A stretch of DNA of 64,000 bases. It comes from Sulfurimicrobium sp963741495. GTDB taxonomy: Bacteria > Pseudomonadota > Gammaproteobacteria > Burkholderiales > Sulfuricellaceae. The stretch is from contig CAVUID010000015.1 of NCBI GenBank assembly GCA_963741495.1, positions 1 to 64,000 of the forward strand. Reading direction: 5' to 3'. A program made the translations under genes and the position numbers. Positions 9,848 to 18,860 of this stretch are shown here, piece after piece. The notes beneath the pieces were generated by a model. The model did not search any database. It was given only the letters and a program-made list of their open reading frames with translations, and was not told the origin of the DNA. Positions within the stretch are counted from its first letter, which is position 1, and the number at the start of each line of letters is the position of its first letter.

Positions 9848-10792
9848 CTATCGCAAACTGACCGAACTGGATGAAAGGGGGGCAAGCCAGCTTTTTGCCA
9901 TTGCCGCGCCAAAGCGCTTGGCTACGCGCTCGGCAAAACCTTCCTGCGGTGTGTAATCCATCATGTTCTCGGCCTTGATGACTTCGCGCGCAACATATTC
10001 GGCGCTGCCCAATCCGTCGGCCAGTCCGAGCTGGATGCTTTTTTCGCCACTCCAGACCAGGCCGCTGAACATTTCCGGTGTTTCCTTGAGGCGCTTGCCA
10101 CGGCCCTGGCGCACAACCTGGATGAACTGGTTGTGGATTTCGCCCAGCATTTCCCTGGCATATTCTTCCTGCTTGGGGTTGGCGGGCGAGAAGGGGTCCA
10201 GAAAGCCCTTGTTTTCTCCCGCTGCCAGCAGACGGCGCTCGACGCCTAGCTTATCCATCGTGCCGGTAAAGCCGAAGCTGTCCATGATGACGCCGATCGA
10301 TCCGACAATGCTCGCCTTGTCGACGTAAATCTTGTCAGTGGCTGCGGCAACGTAATATCCACCGGATGCGCAAATGTCCTCCACCACGGCGTACAGTGGT
10401 GTGTTCGGATATATGGCGCGCAGGCGTCGAATTTCGTCATTGATGTAGCCGGCCTGTACCGGACTTCCCCCCGGACTGTTGATGCGCAGAATGACGCCCT
10501 GGGTATTCTTGTCCTTGAAAGCGGACTGCAAGCCGTTGATTACCCGTTCGGCGTTGGTGTCCGCGCCGATGCCGATAACACCGTGGAGGTCCACAACAGC
10601 GGTGTGCTTGCCAGAACGTGGAATTTCGCCACGATCCATCCAGCCCATGGCGAGCGCCAGCAATATAAGCAAATAGATGAACGTCAGCAGCTTGAAAAAA
10701 ATGCCCCAGTGGCGCGAGCGGCGTTGTTCCTGCAGCGCGGAAAAGGCAAGTTTCTCGAGGGTTTTACGTTCCCAGTTATCGGGATCGGACAT
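9848..10792 (-). CDS. sppA: signal peptide peptidase SppA, short form (S49 family)
   Basis: A 314 aa single-domain S49 serine protease with one N-terminal membrane anchor (about residues 30-50). The catalytic dyad is visible: Ser143 in CASGGYYVAA and Lys195 in GENKGFLDP, matching the Ser/Lys pair of Bacillus SppA. INSPGGSP around 104-111 is the oxyanion region. It degrades signal peptides left in the membrane and other membrane-bound peptides, with the active site on the outer face of the inner membrane. It lies downstream of the rluC-HAD phosphatase pair on the same strand, an order common in betaproteobacteria. Confidence 0.92.
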   Translation of the reverse strand: MSDPDNWERKTLEKLAFSALQEQRRSRHWGIFFKLLTFIYLLILLALAMGWMDRGEIPRSGKHTAVVDLHGVIGIGADTNAERVINGLQSAFKDKNTQGVILRINSPGGSPVQAGYINDEIRRLRAIYPNTPLYAVVEDICASGGYYVAAATDKIYVDKASIVGSIGVIMDSFGFTGTMDKLGVERRLLAAGENKGFLDPFSPANPKQEEYAREMLGEIHNQFIQVVRQGRGKRLKETPEMFSGLVWSGEKSIQLGLADGLGSAEYVAREVIKAENMMDYTPQEGFAERVAKRFGAAMAKSWLAPLSSSSVSLR

Positions 10793-10876
10793 GGTTGTCG
10801 GTTTCTCTATTGGTGAGGATTTTGAAGGGGAATTATTTTACCCGAATTGGCCGATGATGCAGGCTTAATATGTCAA

Positions 10877-11533
10877 TCAGGCATTTTCACGCAGCCAATG
10901 ATGCAATTCGCTGAAATTTTCGGCGCAGGCCAAGGGCACGAATTCCATCAGGCCTTCTCTGGGGTGGGCGCCATAAGCAGCGCCCACGCAGGGAACCCCG
11001 GCGTTAACGGCCATTTGCAGGTCGTGACTGGTATCGCCGATCATGAGGGTTTTGTCAGGCATGGCGCCCAATCGTTCCATTAATTCCAGCAACATCTGGG
11101 GGTGGGGCTTGGAGAAACTCTCATCCGCACAGCGCGTGGCATGGAAATAAGGCCTCAGGCCGGTATGGTCGAGCACCCGGTCCAGTCCGCGGCGGCCTTT
11201 CCCGGTAGCGACGGCGAGCAGAAAGCCCTCTGCATGGAGTTCCTGAATAGCTTCTTCCGCACCTGCAAATAGAGGGATTTCCGCATCTTGCGCCGTGAAG
11301 TGGACGCGGTAGCGATCAGCCAGACGGCTGTAATCTTCCGTGGGCATGTCAGGAAAAAGGGCTGCGATCGCTTCACTCAAGCCCAGGCCGATAATATGGC
11401 GTGCTGCCTCATCGCTGGGTTCATCCGCGCCGATATCCCGGCTGGCCGCCTGGATCGAGGCCACGATGACGGCTGCAGAGTCCATCAGGGTGCCATCCCA
11501 GTCAAAAACCAGCAGATCAAATTGTTTCGGCAT
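10877..11533 (-). CDS. HAD-family hydrolase, phosphoglycolate phosphatase-like
   Basis: A 218 aa HAD subfamily IA phosphatase. Motif I is FDWDGTLMDS (nucleophile Asp11, acid/base Asp13), motif II is the Thr in VATGKGRRG, motif III the Lys of SKPHP, and motif IV is MIGDTSHD. An alpha-helical cap lies between residues 15 and 85. It resembles Gph/PpaX-type enzymes acting on small phosphate esters, but the substrate is not settled by sequence. Its start lies inside the 3' end of rluC (17-base overlap), so the pair is probably one transcript. Confidence 0.87.
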   Translation of the reverse strand: MPKQFDLLVFDWDGTLMDSAAVIVASIQAASRDIGADEPSDEAARHIIGLGLSEAIAALFPDMPTEDYSRLADRYRVHFTAQDAEIPLFAGAEEAIQELHAEGFLLAVATGKGRRGLDRVLDHTGLRPYFHATRCADESFSKPHPQMLLELMERLGAMPDKTLMIGDTSHDLQMAVNAGVPCVGAAYGAHPREGLMEFVPLACAENFSELHHWLRENA

Positions 11534-12479
11534 TGTCTTGTTTGTCCAGAGAGCTCAAGAATTTTTCCAGTTCCTGCGGCAGCGGCGCTTCGAGGGTCAG
11601 TTGCTCACCACTGATCGGGTGCCGGATTACCGCCTTATGTGCGTGCAGGAACATGCGTTTCAAGCCTTGGCGCTGTAATTCCTTGTTCAGGGGAAAGTCG
11701 CCGTATTTATCGTCCCCCGCGATGGGGAAGCCGAGGTGGGAGAGATGAACGCGAATCTGGTGCGTGCGGCCGGTCTTGAGTTCGGCTTCGAGCAGGCTGA
11801 AACTTTGCCAGCGTTTTTGCAGGGTAAAAATGGTGTGTGAGGCCTGACCGTCTTCGCGCACAGAGACGCGGCGCTCGCCTTCCGGGGTCAGATATTTGAA
11901 CAAAGAAAGCTTTACATGGCGCCGCGCGTCCTGCCAGGCACCCTTGACCAGGGTGTAGTAAAACTTGTCCATTCCCCCCTCGCGCATAGCTTCGTGCAGC
12001 TTGACCAGAGCGCTGCGTTTTTTTGCCAGAAACAGCACGCCGGAGGTTTCCCGATCGAGGCGGTGAGCCAGTTCGAGAAACTTGAGTTCGGGGCGTTCCA
12101 GTCGTAGCTGTTCGATGACGCCACGGCTGATGCCGCTGCCACCATGCACGGCCATGCCGGAGGGCTTGTTGATTACCAGCAGTGCGCTATCCTCAAAAAT
12201 GGTGCAGGATGCCAGTCTGGCGGTAACAGGCTGAGGGTTGACGGGCTCGCGTCGAGCCATCTGCACCGGCGGAATGCGCAGCACATCGCCCAGAAGCAGC
12301 CTGTAGGTTGCATCGACACGCTTCTTGTTGGCGCGCACTTCACCCTTGCGCAAAATACGGTAAACATGGCTTTTGGGGACACCCTTAAGCCGCTTCAGCA
12401 GGTAGTTGTCGATGCGCTGACCTTCGCCGTCTTCGCCTATGGTGACCATGGCGACGGAATTTTTGCCCAATTCATTCAT
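11517..12479 (-). CDS. rluC: 23S rRNA pseudouridine synthase RluC
   Basis: An N-terminal S4 RNA-binding domain (RIDNYLLKRLKGVPKSHVYR) is followed by the RsuA/RluA catalytic domain with HRLDRETSG, whose Asp is the essential nucleophile of all pseudouridine synthases in this family. The family modifies uridines 955, 2504 and 2580 of 23S rRNA. The frame is open to 12524; I start at ATG 12479 because the extra residues are unlike the family, and an ATG at 12449 is also possible. It is divergent from rne, the same arrangement as in E. coli and many proteobacteria. Confidence 0.9.
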   Translation of the reverse strand: MNELGKNSVAMVTIGEDGEGQRIDNYLLKRLKGVPKSHVYRILRKGEVRANKKRVDATYRLLLGDVLRIPPVQMARREPVNPQPVTARLASCTIFEDSALLVINKPSGMAVHGGSGISRGVIEQLRLERPELKFLELAHRLDRETSGVLFLAKKRSALVKLHEAMREGGMDKFYYTLVKGAWQDARRHVKLSLFKYLTPEGERRVSVREDGQASHTIFTLQKRWQSFSLLEAELKTGRTHQIRVHLSHLGFPIAGDDKYGDFPLNKELQRQGLKRMFLHAHKAVIRHPISGEQLTLEAPLPQELEKFLSSLDKQDNAETI

Positions 12480-12993
12480 TTTGCTTATACTAGCCGGGTT
12501 GTGCAGGTAAGGGAAATATTCCATATTATCCGCGACACGGTTTCTGCAACAAATACAGTCAGCGTTTCGCTCATAAGGGAACGTGGCTGGAACTGGTTAC
12601 AACGCTCACCATTTATAAGTAGCGATAGTGGTATTTGCGCGCTCTGATACAGGCGATATTTTCAAGTTTTGCCCGAACGATACGCCCCGCATAGGACGCT
12701 CGACATGGCCTGGTTTACAGGGCTGAGTGCCGTGGGGATGGAGCCGGCATGATCCGGTTTCCTGAGAATGTATTTTGTTTTGTGGCCCGGCATTTGATGG
12801 CGTTAAACGCATCGTGCCAGCGTCAATGTTCTGGTGCAGGACGACAAAATTTAGTAAACAACCCGGTCCGGGAAATTGATTGAAAATCATAACAACATGA
12901 TTCGATAAAGATAAACCGCATCCTTGCGTACTTTTCATACAGGTGCGCGAGGAGGGTTGTTTTGCCCCGTGGAGAGCGCGGGGGAAATATGTA
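12480..12993 (+). other. rluC-rne divergent region and long rne leader
   Basis: No gene is seen in these 514 bases. In E. coli the rne transcript has a long leader through which RNase E limits its own mRNA; a similar role is likely but unproven. A stem-loop can be drawn at 12789-12818 (GGCA outer pair, GATG/CATC and CGTT/AACG inner pairs), and CCCGGTCCGGG near 12862 is self-complementary. Confidence 0.5.
12880..12909 (+). promoter_or_regulatory. candidate rne promoter with an internal dyad
   Basis: TTGAAA at 12880-12885 and GATAAA at 12904-12909 are 18 bases apart, a fair sigma-70 pair. The spacer contains AATCAT-aacaac-ATGATT, an exact inverted repeat that could be an operator. If used, it would leave a leader of about 80 bases before the rne ATG at 12994. 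Confidence 0.4.
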
Positions 12994-15738
12994 ATGAAAC
13001 GTATGCTGTTCAACGCAACTCAGGCTGAGGAGTTGCGCGTAGCGATCGTCGATGGTCAGAAACTGATTGATCTCGATATCGAATCAGCCGGAAAAGAACA
13101 ACGCAAAAGCAATATCTACAAGGGTGTCATCACCCGTATTGAACCTTCCCTTGAAGCCGCTTTTATTGACTATGGTACGGACCGTCATGGTTTTCTGCCA
13201 TTCAAGGAAGTTGCGCGCAGTTTCTTCAAGCTGCCTGAAGGCGTAGAGGTTTCCAAGGCACGCATTCAGGATGCGCTGAAAGAAGGCCAGGAACTCATCG
13301 TTCAGGTCGAGAAGGATGAGCGTGGCAACAAGGGTGCTGCGCTGACCACCTTTATCAGCCTGGCTGGCCGCTACCTGGTACTGATGCCCAACAACCCCCG
13401 AGGCGGTGGCGTATCGCGCCGGATCGAGGGCGAAGATCGCGAAGAATTGCGCGAAACCATGTCTCAGCTGGACGTGCCTGCCGGCATGAGCATCATTGCC
13501 CGTACTGCGGGTATCGGCCGCACCCTCGAAGAACTGCAATGGGACATGAATTATCTGCTCCAATTGTGGCGTGCCATTGAAGGGGCTTCCACCATCCAGA
13601 GCGGCGCTTTCCTGATTTATCAGGAAGGCAGTCTGGTGATTCGCGCCATTCGCGACTATTTCCAGCCAGATATCGGTGAAATTCTGATCGATACCGCTGA
13701 CGTTCATGAACAGGCAGTGCAGTTCATGAGCCACGTCATGCCCAACAACGTGGGCAAGGTCAAACTCTATACCGATGATGTGCCGCTGTTCTCGCGTTTC
13801 CAGATCGAGCACCAGATCGAAACGGCTTTCTCGCGCGAAGTTTCCCTGCCTTCCGGCGGCGCTATTGTGATCGACCACACCGAGGCGCTGGTCTCCGTGG
13901 ACGTTAACTCCGCCCGAGCCACACGCGGTTCGGATATCGAGCAGACCGCGTTCAATACCAATCTCGAAGCCTCCGACGAAATCGGCCGCCAGTTGCGCCT
14001 GCGTGACCTTGGCGGTCTGGTGGTGATCGATTTCATCGATATGGAAAGTCAGAAGAACCAGCGCGAAGTCGAGAACCGCCTGCGCGACGCGTTGCACCAT
14101 GACCGCGCACGGGTGCAAATGGGCAAGATTTCCCGTTTCGGCCTGCTTGAATTGTCACGCCAGCGCTTGCAGCCTTCCCTGGGGGAAACCAGTCATATCC
14201 CATGCCCACGCTGCCATGGCACCGGTCATATTCGTGGCGCCGAGTCGTCCGCCCTGCACATCCTGCGTATCCTGCAGGAAGAGGCGATGAAGGAGAACAG
14301 TTCCGCCATCCACGCCCAGGTGCCAGTGGATGTCGCCACTTTCCTGCTCAATGAGAAACGTGCCGATATCTATGGCATCGAATCGCGCCATAAAGTCAGC
14401 GTGGTGCTGATTCCTAATATCCATCTTGAAACGCCGCATTACTCCATCGTGCGCCTGCGTCATGAAGATGTCGCCGAAGGTGCGCTGCCAAGCTACAAGA
14501 TGGTCGAGTTGCCTGCTGAAGCCACGGAGACTGAAATACAGGCGCAGGAAGCCAAGCCGGTTCGCCCGCAGGCGGCTGTTCGCGGTATTACGCCGGCTCA
14601 GCCGGCCCCGACGCGTCCTGAGCCGGTAATCGAAACGCCATCTATCTTTGGCAGGATCAAGGGGTGGCTGCAAAAAATCGGTGCCGCCAAGGAAGAAGCG
14701 CCGGTCGAGAAACCCAAAGCGCCAGCCCAGCGTGCGCGTCGCCCGGAGCGTGGCCCGCGTGAACCGCGCCAAGGCCAGAGTCAGGAGCAGGGCGGCCGTG
14801 GCCAGCAGCGCCGTGGTGGCGGCCAGGGTGAAAATCGTGGCGAACGCGGCGAGCGGCCTGAGCGTGCTGAACGCGCTCAAAGTCGTGATCGTGGAGAGCG
14901 CGGAGAGCGCGGAGAAGGGCGCGGCGATCTGAGGAAGGAATTGGCTGCCAAGGCCGAACAGGGCGCATCGCAGGCATCTGCGGCCGTTGAAAAGGGATCT
15001 CAGCCGGCCGCAGGTGAGGCCGGAACAGAGGGACGCGGCAAACGCAACCGCCGCGGCGGACGTCGCGAGCGTGAACGTCGCGAAGAAGGCCGCCCAGCCA
15101 TCGGTGCTCCGCTTGAAACCGTTGCGGAACAGGGTGAAGTGATTGCCGCGCCTATGGCCGTGGAACAAACTGTTGCACCAGCCGTGGTGGAGCAAGTCAT
15201 TGCGCCCGTCGTGGCGGAAGATGTTGCACCGGAGGCTGTGCCCGCAGAAATTCAACAGGTGCAGCCCGAAACAGCGCTTATAGTGGAGGCGCCAAAAAAT
15301 CCACAGCCGGAAATGACTGCTCCTGTAGCAGAAGAGGTCAAAGTGGAGATTCAGGCCCCTGTCATCATGGCATCCGAAGCGCCGGCTTTGTTGGAAGTCG
15401 CTCCGGTGGAACGTCCAGTAGAACCGGTTTCGACGTTGCAGCAGGTGGAAACGGCGCCGGCAACTGCCACAACTGAGGCGGAAGCAGAGCAGCCGGCAAA
15501 ACCCCGCGCACCACGCCGCCGGCGCCGCCCGGCTGCTGCCGCAGCTGCGGAGAGTACAGAGGGTGGGCTGGTACAGGTAGAAACCAAGGCTGAGCGTCTG
15601 CAGCGGTTGGAGGCCGAGGGTGCCGAAGCAACCGCGCCTGCTGCACCAAAGCCACGTCCTGCTCGTTCGAAACCAGCCAAGGAGGCTTCTCCGGAGCCTC
15701 TCATGCAGGTGGAAACGCGCAAGTCAGAAATGGTATAG
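12994..15738 (+). CDS. rne: ribonuclease E
   Basis: The start MKRMLFNATQAEELRVAIVD aligns with the E. coli RNase E N-terminus, which selects ATG 12994 over the longer open frame from 12943. The catalytic half contains the S1 domain (about 35-125), the 5' sensor, and the DNase I-like region with SVDVNSARATRG and LVVIDFIDM, carrying the metal-binding aspartates. Cys404 and Cys407 in CPRCHGTG form the zinc link between protomers, at the same positions as in E. coli. The C-terminal half (about 530-914) is a disordered scaffold: an Arg/Gly-rich RNA-binding stretch (RGERGER repeats) and a Pro/Ala/Glu-rich tail for degradosome partners. It initiates mRNA decay and rRNA/tRNA processing at the inner membrane. 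Confidence 0.95.
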   Translation: MKRMLFNATQAEELRVAIVDGQKLIDLDIESAGKEQRKSNIYKGVITRIEPSLEAAFIDYGTDRHGFLPFKEVARSFFKLPEGVEVSKARIQDALKEGQELIVQVEKDERGNKGAALTTFISLAGRYLVLMPNNPRGGGVSRRIEGEDREELRETMSQLDVPAGMSIIARTAGIGRTLEELQWDMNYLLQLWRAIEGASTIQSGAFLIYQEGSLVIRAIRDYFQPDIGEILIDTADVHEQAVQFMSHVMPNNVGKVKLYTDDVPLFSRFQIEHQIETAFSREVSLPSGGAIVIDHTEALVSVDVNSARATRGSDIEQTAFNTNLEASDEIGRQLRLRDLGGLVVIDFIDMESQKNQREVENRLRDALHHDRARVQMGKISRFGLLELSRQRLQPSLGETSHIPCPRCHGTGHIRGAESSALHILRILQEEAMKENSSAIHAQVPVDVATFLLNEKRADIYGIESRHKVSVVLIPNIHLETPHYSIVRLRHEDVAEGALPSYKMVELPAEATETEIQAQEAKPVRPQAAVRGITPAQPAPTRPEPVIETPSIFGRIKGWLQKIGAAKEEAPVEKPKAPAQRARRPERGPREPRQGQSQEQGGRGQQRRGGGQGENRGERGERPERAERAQSRDRGERGERGEGRGDLRKELAAKAEQGASQASAAVEKGSQPAAGEAGTEGRGKRNRRGGRRERERREEGRPAIGAPLETVAEQGEVIAAPMAVEQTVAPAVVEQVIAPVVAEDVAPEAVPAEIQQVQPETALIVEAPKNPQPEMTAPVAEEVKVEIQAPVIMASEAPALLEVAPVERPVEPVSTLQQVETAPATATTEAEAEQPAKPRAPRRRRRPAAAAAAESTEGGLVQVETKAERLQRLEAEGAEATAPAAPKPRPARSKPAKEASPEPLMQVETRKSEMV

Positions 15739-15751
15739 ATTGGTTTCTGAG

Positions 15752-15787
15752 CAATAAAAAAGGTGGCTTCGGCCACCTTTTTTATTG
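15752..15787. terminator. rho-independent terminator after rne, possibly bidirectional
   Basis: A perfect 16-base-pair stem with a TTCG tetraloop; the GC-rich core GGTGGC/GCCACC is flanked by six A on one side and six T on the other, so it could also stop the opposing rlmD transcript. It starts 13 bases past the rne stop. Confidence 0.93.
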
Positions 15788-15836
15788 CCGGCTATTCGGC
15801 TAAAAATTTTTGTTTGTACTATAAAAAGCAGTTAAC

Positions 15837-15960
15837 CACGGAGTTCACGGAGAACACGGAGTAAAAATCATAGATTGCATGATATCTGGCATTCGCCCGT
15901 TGGGTGAGGCCATAAATGACCGCAAACTGCCTTTCTCCGTGTTCTCCGTGCCCTCCGTGG
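15837..15960. repeat. inverted array of CACGGAG units, 9-base period
   Basis: The left arm has three CACGGAG units at 15837, 15846 and 15855, each separated by two variable bases. The right arm has three reverse-complement CTCCGTG units at 15935, 15944 and 15953. About 73 bases lie between the arms. The arms could pair as a long hairpin in DNA or RNA. The repeat lies between the convergent genes rne and rlmD and contains no open frame. Confidence 0.8.
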
Positions 15961-15983
15961 TTATCGAACTGAGGTTTCTAGGT

Positions 15984-17279
15984 TTATTTTTCAAAAAGTG
16001 CGATGGATTCGACATGTGCCGTATGCGGAAACATGTTGGCCACGCCTGCCGCTTTTAGCGTATATCCCTGTTCATGCACCAGCAGGGCGGCATCGCGTGC
16101 CAGGGTGGACGGATTGCAGGAGATATACACAATGCGTTGCGGGCCATTGCTCCCCAGCGACTTGATCAAGTCCGCCGCGCCGTCGCGTGGCGGGTCGATC
16201 AGCATTTTGTCGAAATGGCCGAGTGCGGCCAGACTTTCCGGTGTGGCCTGAAACAGGTCGGCCTGCCTGAATTCAGTCAAGTGTGCCAGGCCGTTATATT
16301 CGGCGTTGGACACGGCGCGGGCCACCAATGCAGCACTGCCCTCCACGCCGACGACCGTCGCGCCGCGCCTGGCGATGGGCAGGGTGAAGTTGCCCAGGCC
16401 GCAAAACAGGTCGGCGATGCGCTCGCCCGGCTGCGGGTCAAGCAGGGCAAGGGCACGGCGCACCAGCAGGCGGTTGATGACCGGGTTGACCTGGGTGAAC
16501 TCGGTGGGTTTGAAAGGCATGGTGATGCCGAACTCGGGCAGGGTGTAATTCAGGGCTGGCGCATCCAGCGGGTAGAAGGGGCGCACCGTGTCCGGCCCCT
16601 TGGTCTGGGTCCAGAATTGAACCTTGTGCTGATCCGCAAAAGCCTTGAGCAGGTCTTCGTCGGCAGGTGAAAGTGCTTCGAGGATGCGTAATACCAGCAC
16701 GTTCACATCCTGCCCAAGTGCGATTTCGATTTGTGGCAACTGGCCGCGGATGGAGAGTTGTCCCACCAGTTGGCCCAGCGGGGAGATCAGGGCGGAAATG
16801 TGCGGCGGCAAAACTTCGCAGCAGTGCATGTCGACCACGAAGCCGCTGCGTTTTTCGTGGAAGCCCACCAGCACCTTGCCCTTTTTGAGCGACATGTCTT
16901 TCACCGAAATCCTGGCGCGCTGGCGATAACCCCAGGCTTCGCCATGAATGGCTTGCAGAATGGACTGGGCCTTGACCTTGCCGATGTGCCACAGGTCATC
17001 TTCCAGTACCCGCTGTTTGACCGCGACCTGGCCGGATTCTTCCAGATGCTGCATGCTGCAGCCGCCGCATATGCCGTAGTGCGGGCATTTCGGCGTCACC
17101 CGCATGAAGCTGGAGCGCATGACTTCCTTCATGGTGGCCATTTCATAGCTGGGCTTTTTCTTGAATACGGCATAGGTGACTTCCTCGCCAGGCAGCGCGC
17201 CTTCGATGAAAATTACCTTGCCATCCACGTGAGTAATGCCACGACCTTCGTGGTCCAGGGATTCGATGCTAGCGCTCAT
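15984..17279 (-). CDS. rlmD: 23S rRNA (uracil-1939-C5)-methyltransferase RlmD
   Basis: A 431 aa member of the RumA/TrmA family. An N-terminal TRAM domain (about 1-55) is followed by iron-sulfur cysteines Cys65, Cys71 and Cys74 in CPHYGICGGC, with Cys153 or Cys154 as the fourth ligand. The SAM-binding part contains LFCGLGNFTLP, and the catalytic nucleophile is Cys388 in ISCNPSTLARD. It methylates U1939 of 23S rRNA using SAM. Its start overlaps the VanZ-like gene by 11 bases, at the end of the minus-strand operon beginning after tRNA-Thr. Confidence 0.93.
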   Translation of the reverse strand: MSASIESLDHEGRGITHVDGKVIFIEGALPGEEVTYAVFKKKPSYEMATMKEVMRSSFMRVTPKCPHYGICGGCSMQHLEESGQVAVKQRVLEDDLWHIGKVKAQSILQAIHGEAWGYRQRARISVKDMSLKKGKVLVGFHEKRSGFVVDMHCCEVLPPHISALISPLGQLVGQLSIRGQLPQIEIALGQDVNVLVLRILEALSPADEDLLKAFADQHKVQFWTQTKGPDTVRPFYPLDAPALNYTLPEFGITMPFKPTEFTQVNPVINRLLVRRALALLDPQPGERIADLFCGLGNFTLPIARRGATVVGVEGSAALVARAVSNAEYNGLAHLTEFRQADLFQATPESLAALGHFDKMLIDPPRDGAADLIKSLGSNGPQRIVYISCNPSTLARDAALLVHEQGYTLKAAGVANMFPHTAHVESIALFEK

Positions 17280-17655
17280 AATGCGATGCCAATCTTGCGT
17301 CCAAACGGGTTAATAAATGTTGCAGGGAAGTGGTATTCAGTAGCCAGCCGAGTGCGACACCCAGGCTGTCCGCCAGCAAATCCAGCCAGTCTGCGGTACG
17401 GTAGCCGCTCCAGCCTTGCAGCAGCTCGATGATCCCGCCGAAAGCAACGCAGGCGAGGGCAAGGTAAATGCGTTGCATGCGTGTGGCGTAAATCTGGCAG
17501 AACCAGCTCATCAGTGCCGCGTAGGCAATCAGGTGTTCCAGTTTGTCGGCATGGGGAAAGCGCATGGGCGCAGGCGGCGAGGGGATGAGCGAGATATAGG
17601 CGATCAGGAAAATGAGCAGCCAACCGGCGGCAAGCCATGTCTTACGGTAAACCAT
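17269..17655 (-). CDS. VanZ-like family membrane protein
   Basis: A 128 aa protein with about four hydrophobic segments (near residues 7-26, 42-58, 62-80 and 90-107) and the family pattern PHADKLEHLIAYAAL followed by GGIIELLQ...R..DWLDLLADSLG. VanZ relatives include a teicoplanin-resistance protein, but most chromosomal copies have no known role. It overlaps rlmD and lies six bases after the exonuclease gene, so it is part of the operon. Confidence 0.85.
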   Translation of the reverse strand: MVYRKTWLAAGWLLIFLIAYISLIPSPPAPMRFPHADKLEHLIAYAALMSWFCQIYATRMQRIYLALACVAFGGIIELLQGWSGYRTADWLDLLADSLGVALGWLLNTTSLQHLLTRLDARLASHYER

Positions 17656-17661
17656 AACGAA

Positions 17662-18438
17662 TCAGGCGATCCAGGCAGCCAGAAATTCTTGCCAGTGAGC
17701 GGCGTCGATCTTGCCTAGCTGGCTGCGTACCAGCTCGCATTCTTCCTGATATTGCGCGGGCGTGAGAACGCCACGCATCAATTGAAAACGCAGATACACC
17801 AGATAGGTGTTGGCTACATCGGTCTCGCAGTAATTGCGGATGGCGACGATTTCGCCCTTCTGGAAAGCATCCCACACCTTGGAGCCGTCCATGCCCAGCT
17901 TTCCCGGAAAGCCGCACAGTTGGGCGATCTGGTCGAGCGGCGCGTTGGCGCGCGGCTGGTAGAGTGCCATCAGGTCCATCAGGTCGAGGTGGCGAGTGTG
18001 GTAGCGGCTGATGTAGTTGTTCCACTTGAACTCGCGGTCATCCTCGCCCATGTCCCAGTAGCGCGGTGCCTGGATGCCATGCATCAGGGCGCGATAGTGC
18101 AGCACCGGCAGGTCGAAGCCGCCGCCGTTCCACGACACCAGTTGCGGCGTGTATTTCTCGATGCCCTCGAAAAAGCGCCGGATGATTTCGGCTTCGCTGT
18201 CTTCCGCCGTTCCGAGGCTCCACACGCGAAAGCTGTCGCGTTCGCGCAGGCTGCAGGAGATGGCAACCACGCGGTGCAGGTGGTGTTGCAGGAAATCGCC
18301 GCCGGTGGACTGACGGCGCTGCTGGAAAGCGATTTCCGCTACCTGGGCGTCAGGTGTGTCCGCGCTCAGGCTGTGAAGCGTGCGCAGCCCTGCAACGTCG
18401 GGAACGGTTTCGATGTCAAAAACGAGGACTGGCGTCAC
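17662..18438 (-). CDS. predicted 3'-5' exonuclease, PolB-like (PF10108)
   Basis: A 258 aa DEDD-type exonuclease. ExoI is FDIETVPD (Asp8, Glu10), ExoII is SWNGGGFDLPVLHYRA with its Asp, and ExoIII includes NYCETDVANTYLVYLR. This matches the family described as related to the proofreading domain of DNA polymerase B. I start at GTG 18438, which overlaps the upstream stop as GTGA, rather than the longer frame to 18474, which would overlap ydbL by 40 bases. Its substrate in cells is not established; it may act in DNA repair or RNA processing. Confidence 0.85.
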   Translation of the reverse strand: MTPVLVFDIETVPDVAGLRTLHSLSADTPDAQVAEIAFQQRRQSTGGDFLQHHLHRVVAISCSLRERDSFRVWSLGTAEDSEAEIIRRFFEGIEKYTPQLVSWNGGGFDLPVLHYRALMHGIQAPRYWDMGEDDREFKWNNYISRYHTRHLDLMDLMALYQPRANAPLDQIAQLCGFPGKLGMDGSKVWDAFQKGEIVAIRNYCETDVANTYLVYLRFQLMRGVLTPAQYQEECELVRSQLGKIDAAHWQEFLAAWIA

Positions 18439-18860
18439 TTTTTGGCCCAGGCTCCGCTTGCATTCTGGTACCACCAGCCGGAAGCGGCCTTGCTGATCCA
18501 GCGCTGGGCAAAAGTGGAGCGCACTTCATCTTCCCATTCGGGGTGCCCGTTAGCGTGGGCGATTTCCCGGTACAGGGCTTTGCGGTCCTGATTTTCCGCG
18601 GCCACCAGCGAATTCATCGCCTGCCGCTGGGCCAGGGGAGCAGCAGCAGGGTCGCGCACCGCGACCAGGCCGTCGCGTGTCAGGCCCACCGCGCCGCTGG
18701 CGTAGAAACCTGCCAGATCGCCATGGCGTTGCTGCATGACATTTTTCAGACTGGTGATGGCGGGCGTGTTGATTTCCAGGTCGGCAGCGGCCAGGGCCAG
18801 CGGGGACCACCACAGGGCGAACAGAAATAGCCAGGAAGAAAGACGGGTGAGTGATTTCAT
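18435..18860 (-). CDS. ydbL: YdbL-family periplasmic protein (DUF1318)
   Basis: A 141 aa protein with a clear signal peptide (cleavage after ALAAA, about residue 25), then a DUF1318 domain with the patterns GAVGLTRDGLVAVRD, ENQDRKALYREIA and a tryptophan-rich C-terminus. It overlaps ynbE by four bases upstream and the exonuclease by four bases downstream. In E. coli YdbL is encoded with YdbH and YnbE and modulates their assembly into a lipid-transport bridge. The same gene trio here supports the same role. Confidence 0.87.
   Translation of the reverse strand: MKSLTRLSSWLFLFALWWSPLALAAADLEINTPAITSLKNVMQQRHGDLAGFYASGAVGLTRDGLVAVRDPAAAPLAQRQAMNSLVAAENQDRKALYREIAHANGHPEWEDEVRSTFAQRWISKAASGWWYQNASGAWAKK

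Noticed and set aside
13084..14118. 344-codon open frame antisense to the catalytic half of rne
   Set aside because: Shadow of a highly conserved gene; no start signals.
14155..15255. 366-codon open frame antisense to rne
   Set aside because: It is a shadow of the Arg/Gly/Ala-rich rne tail; dxs and rne both have normal family homology on the other strand.
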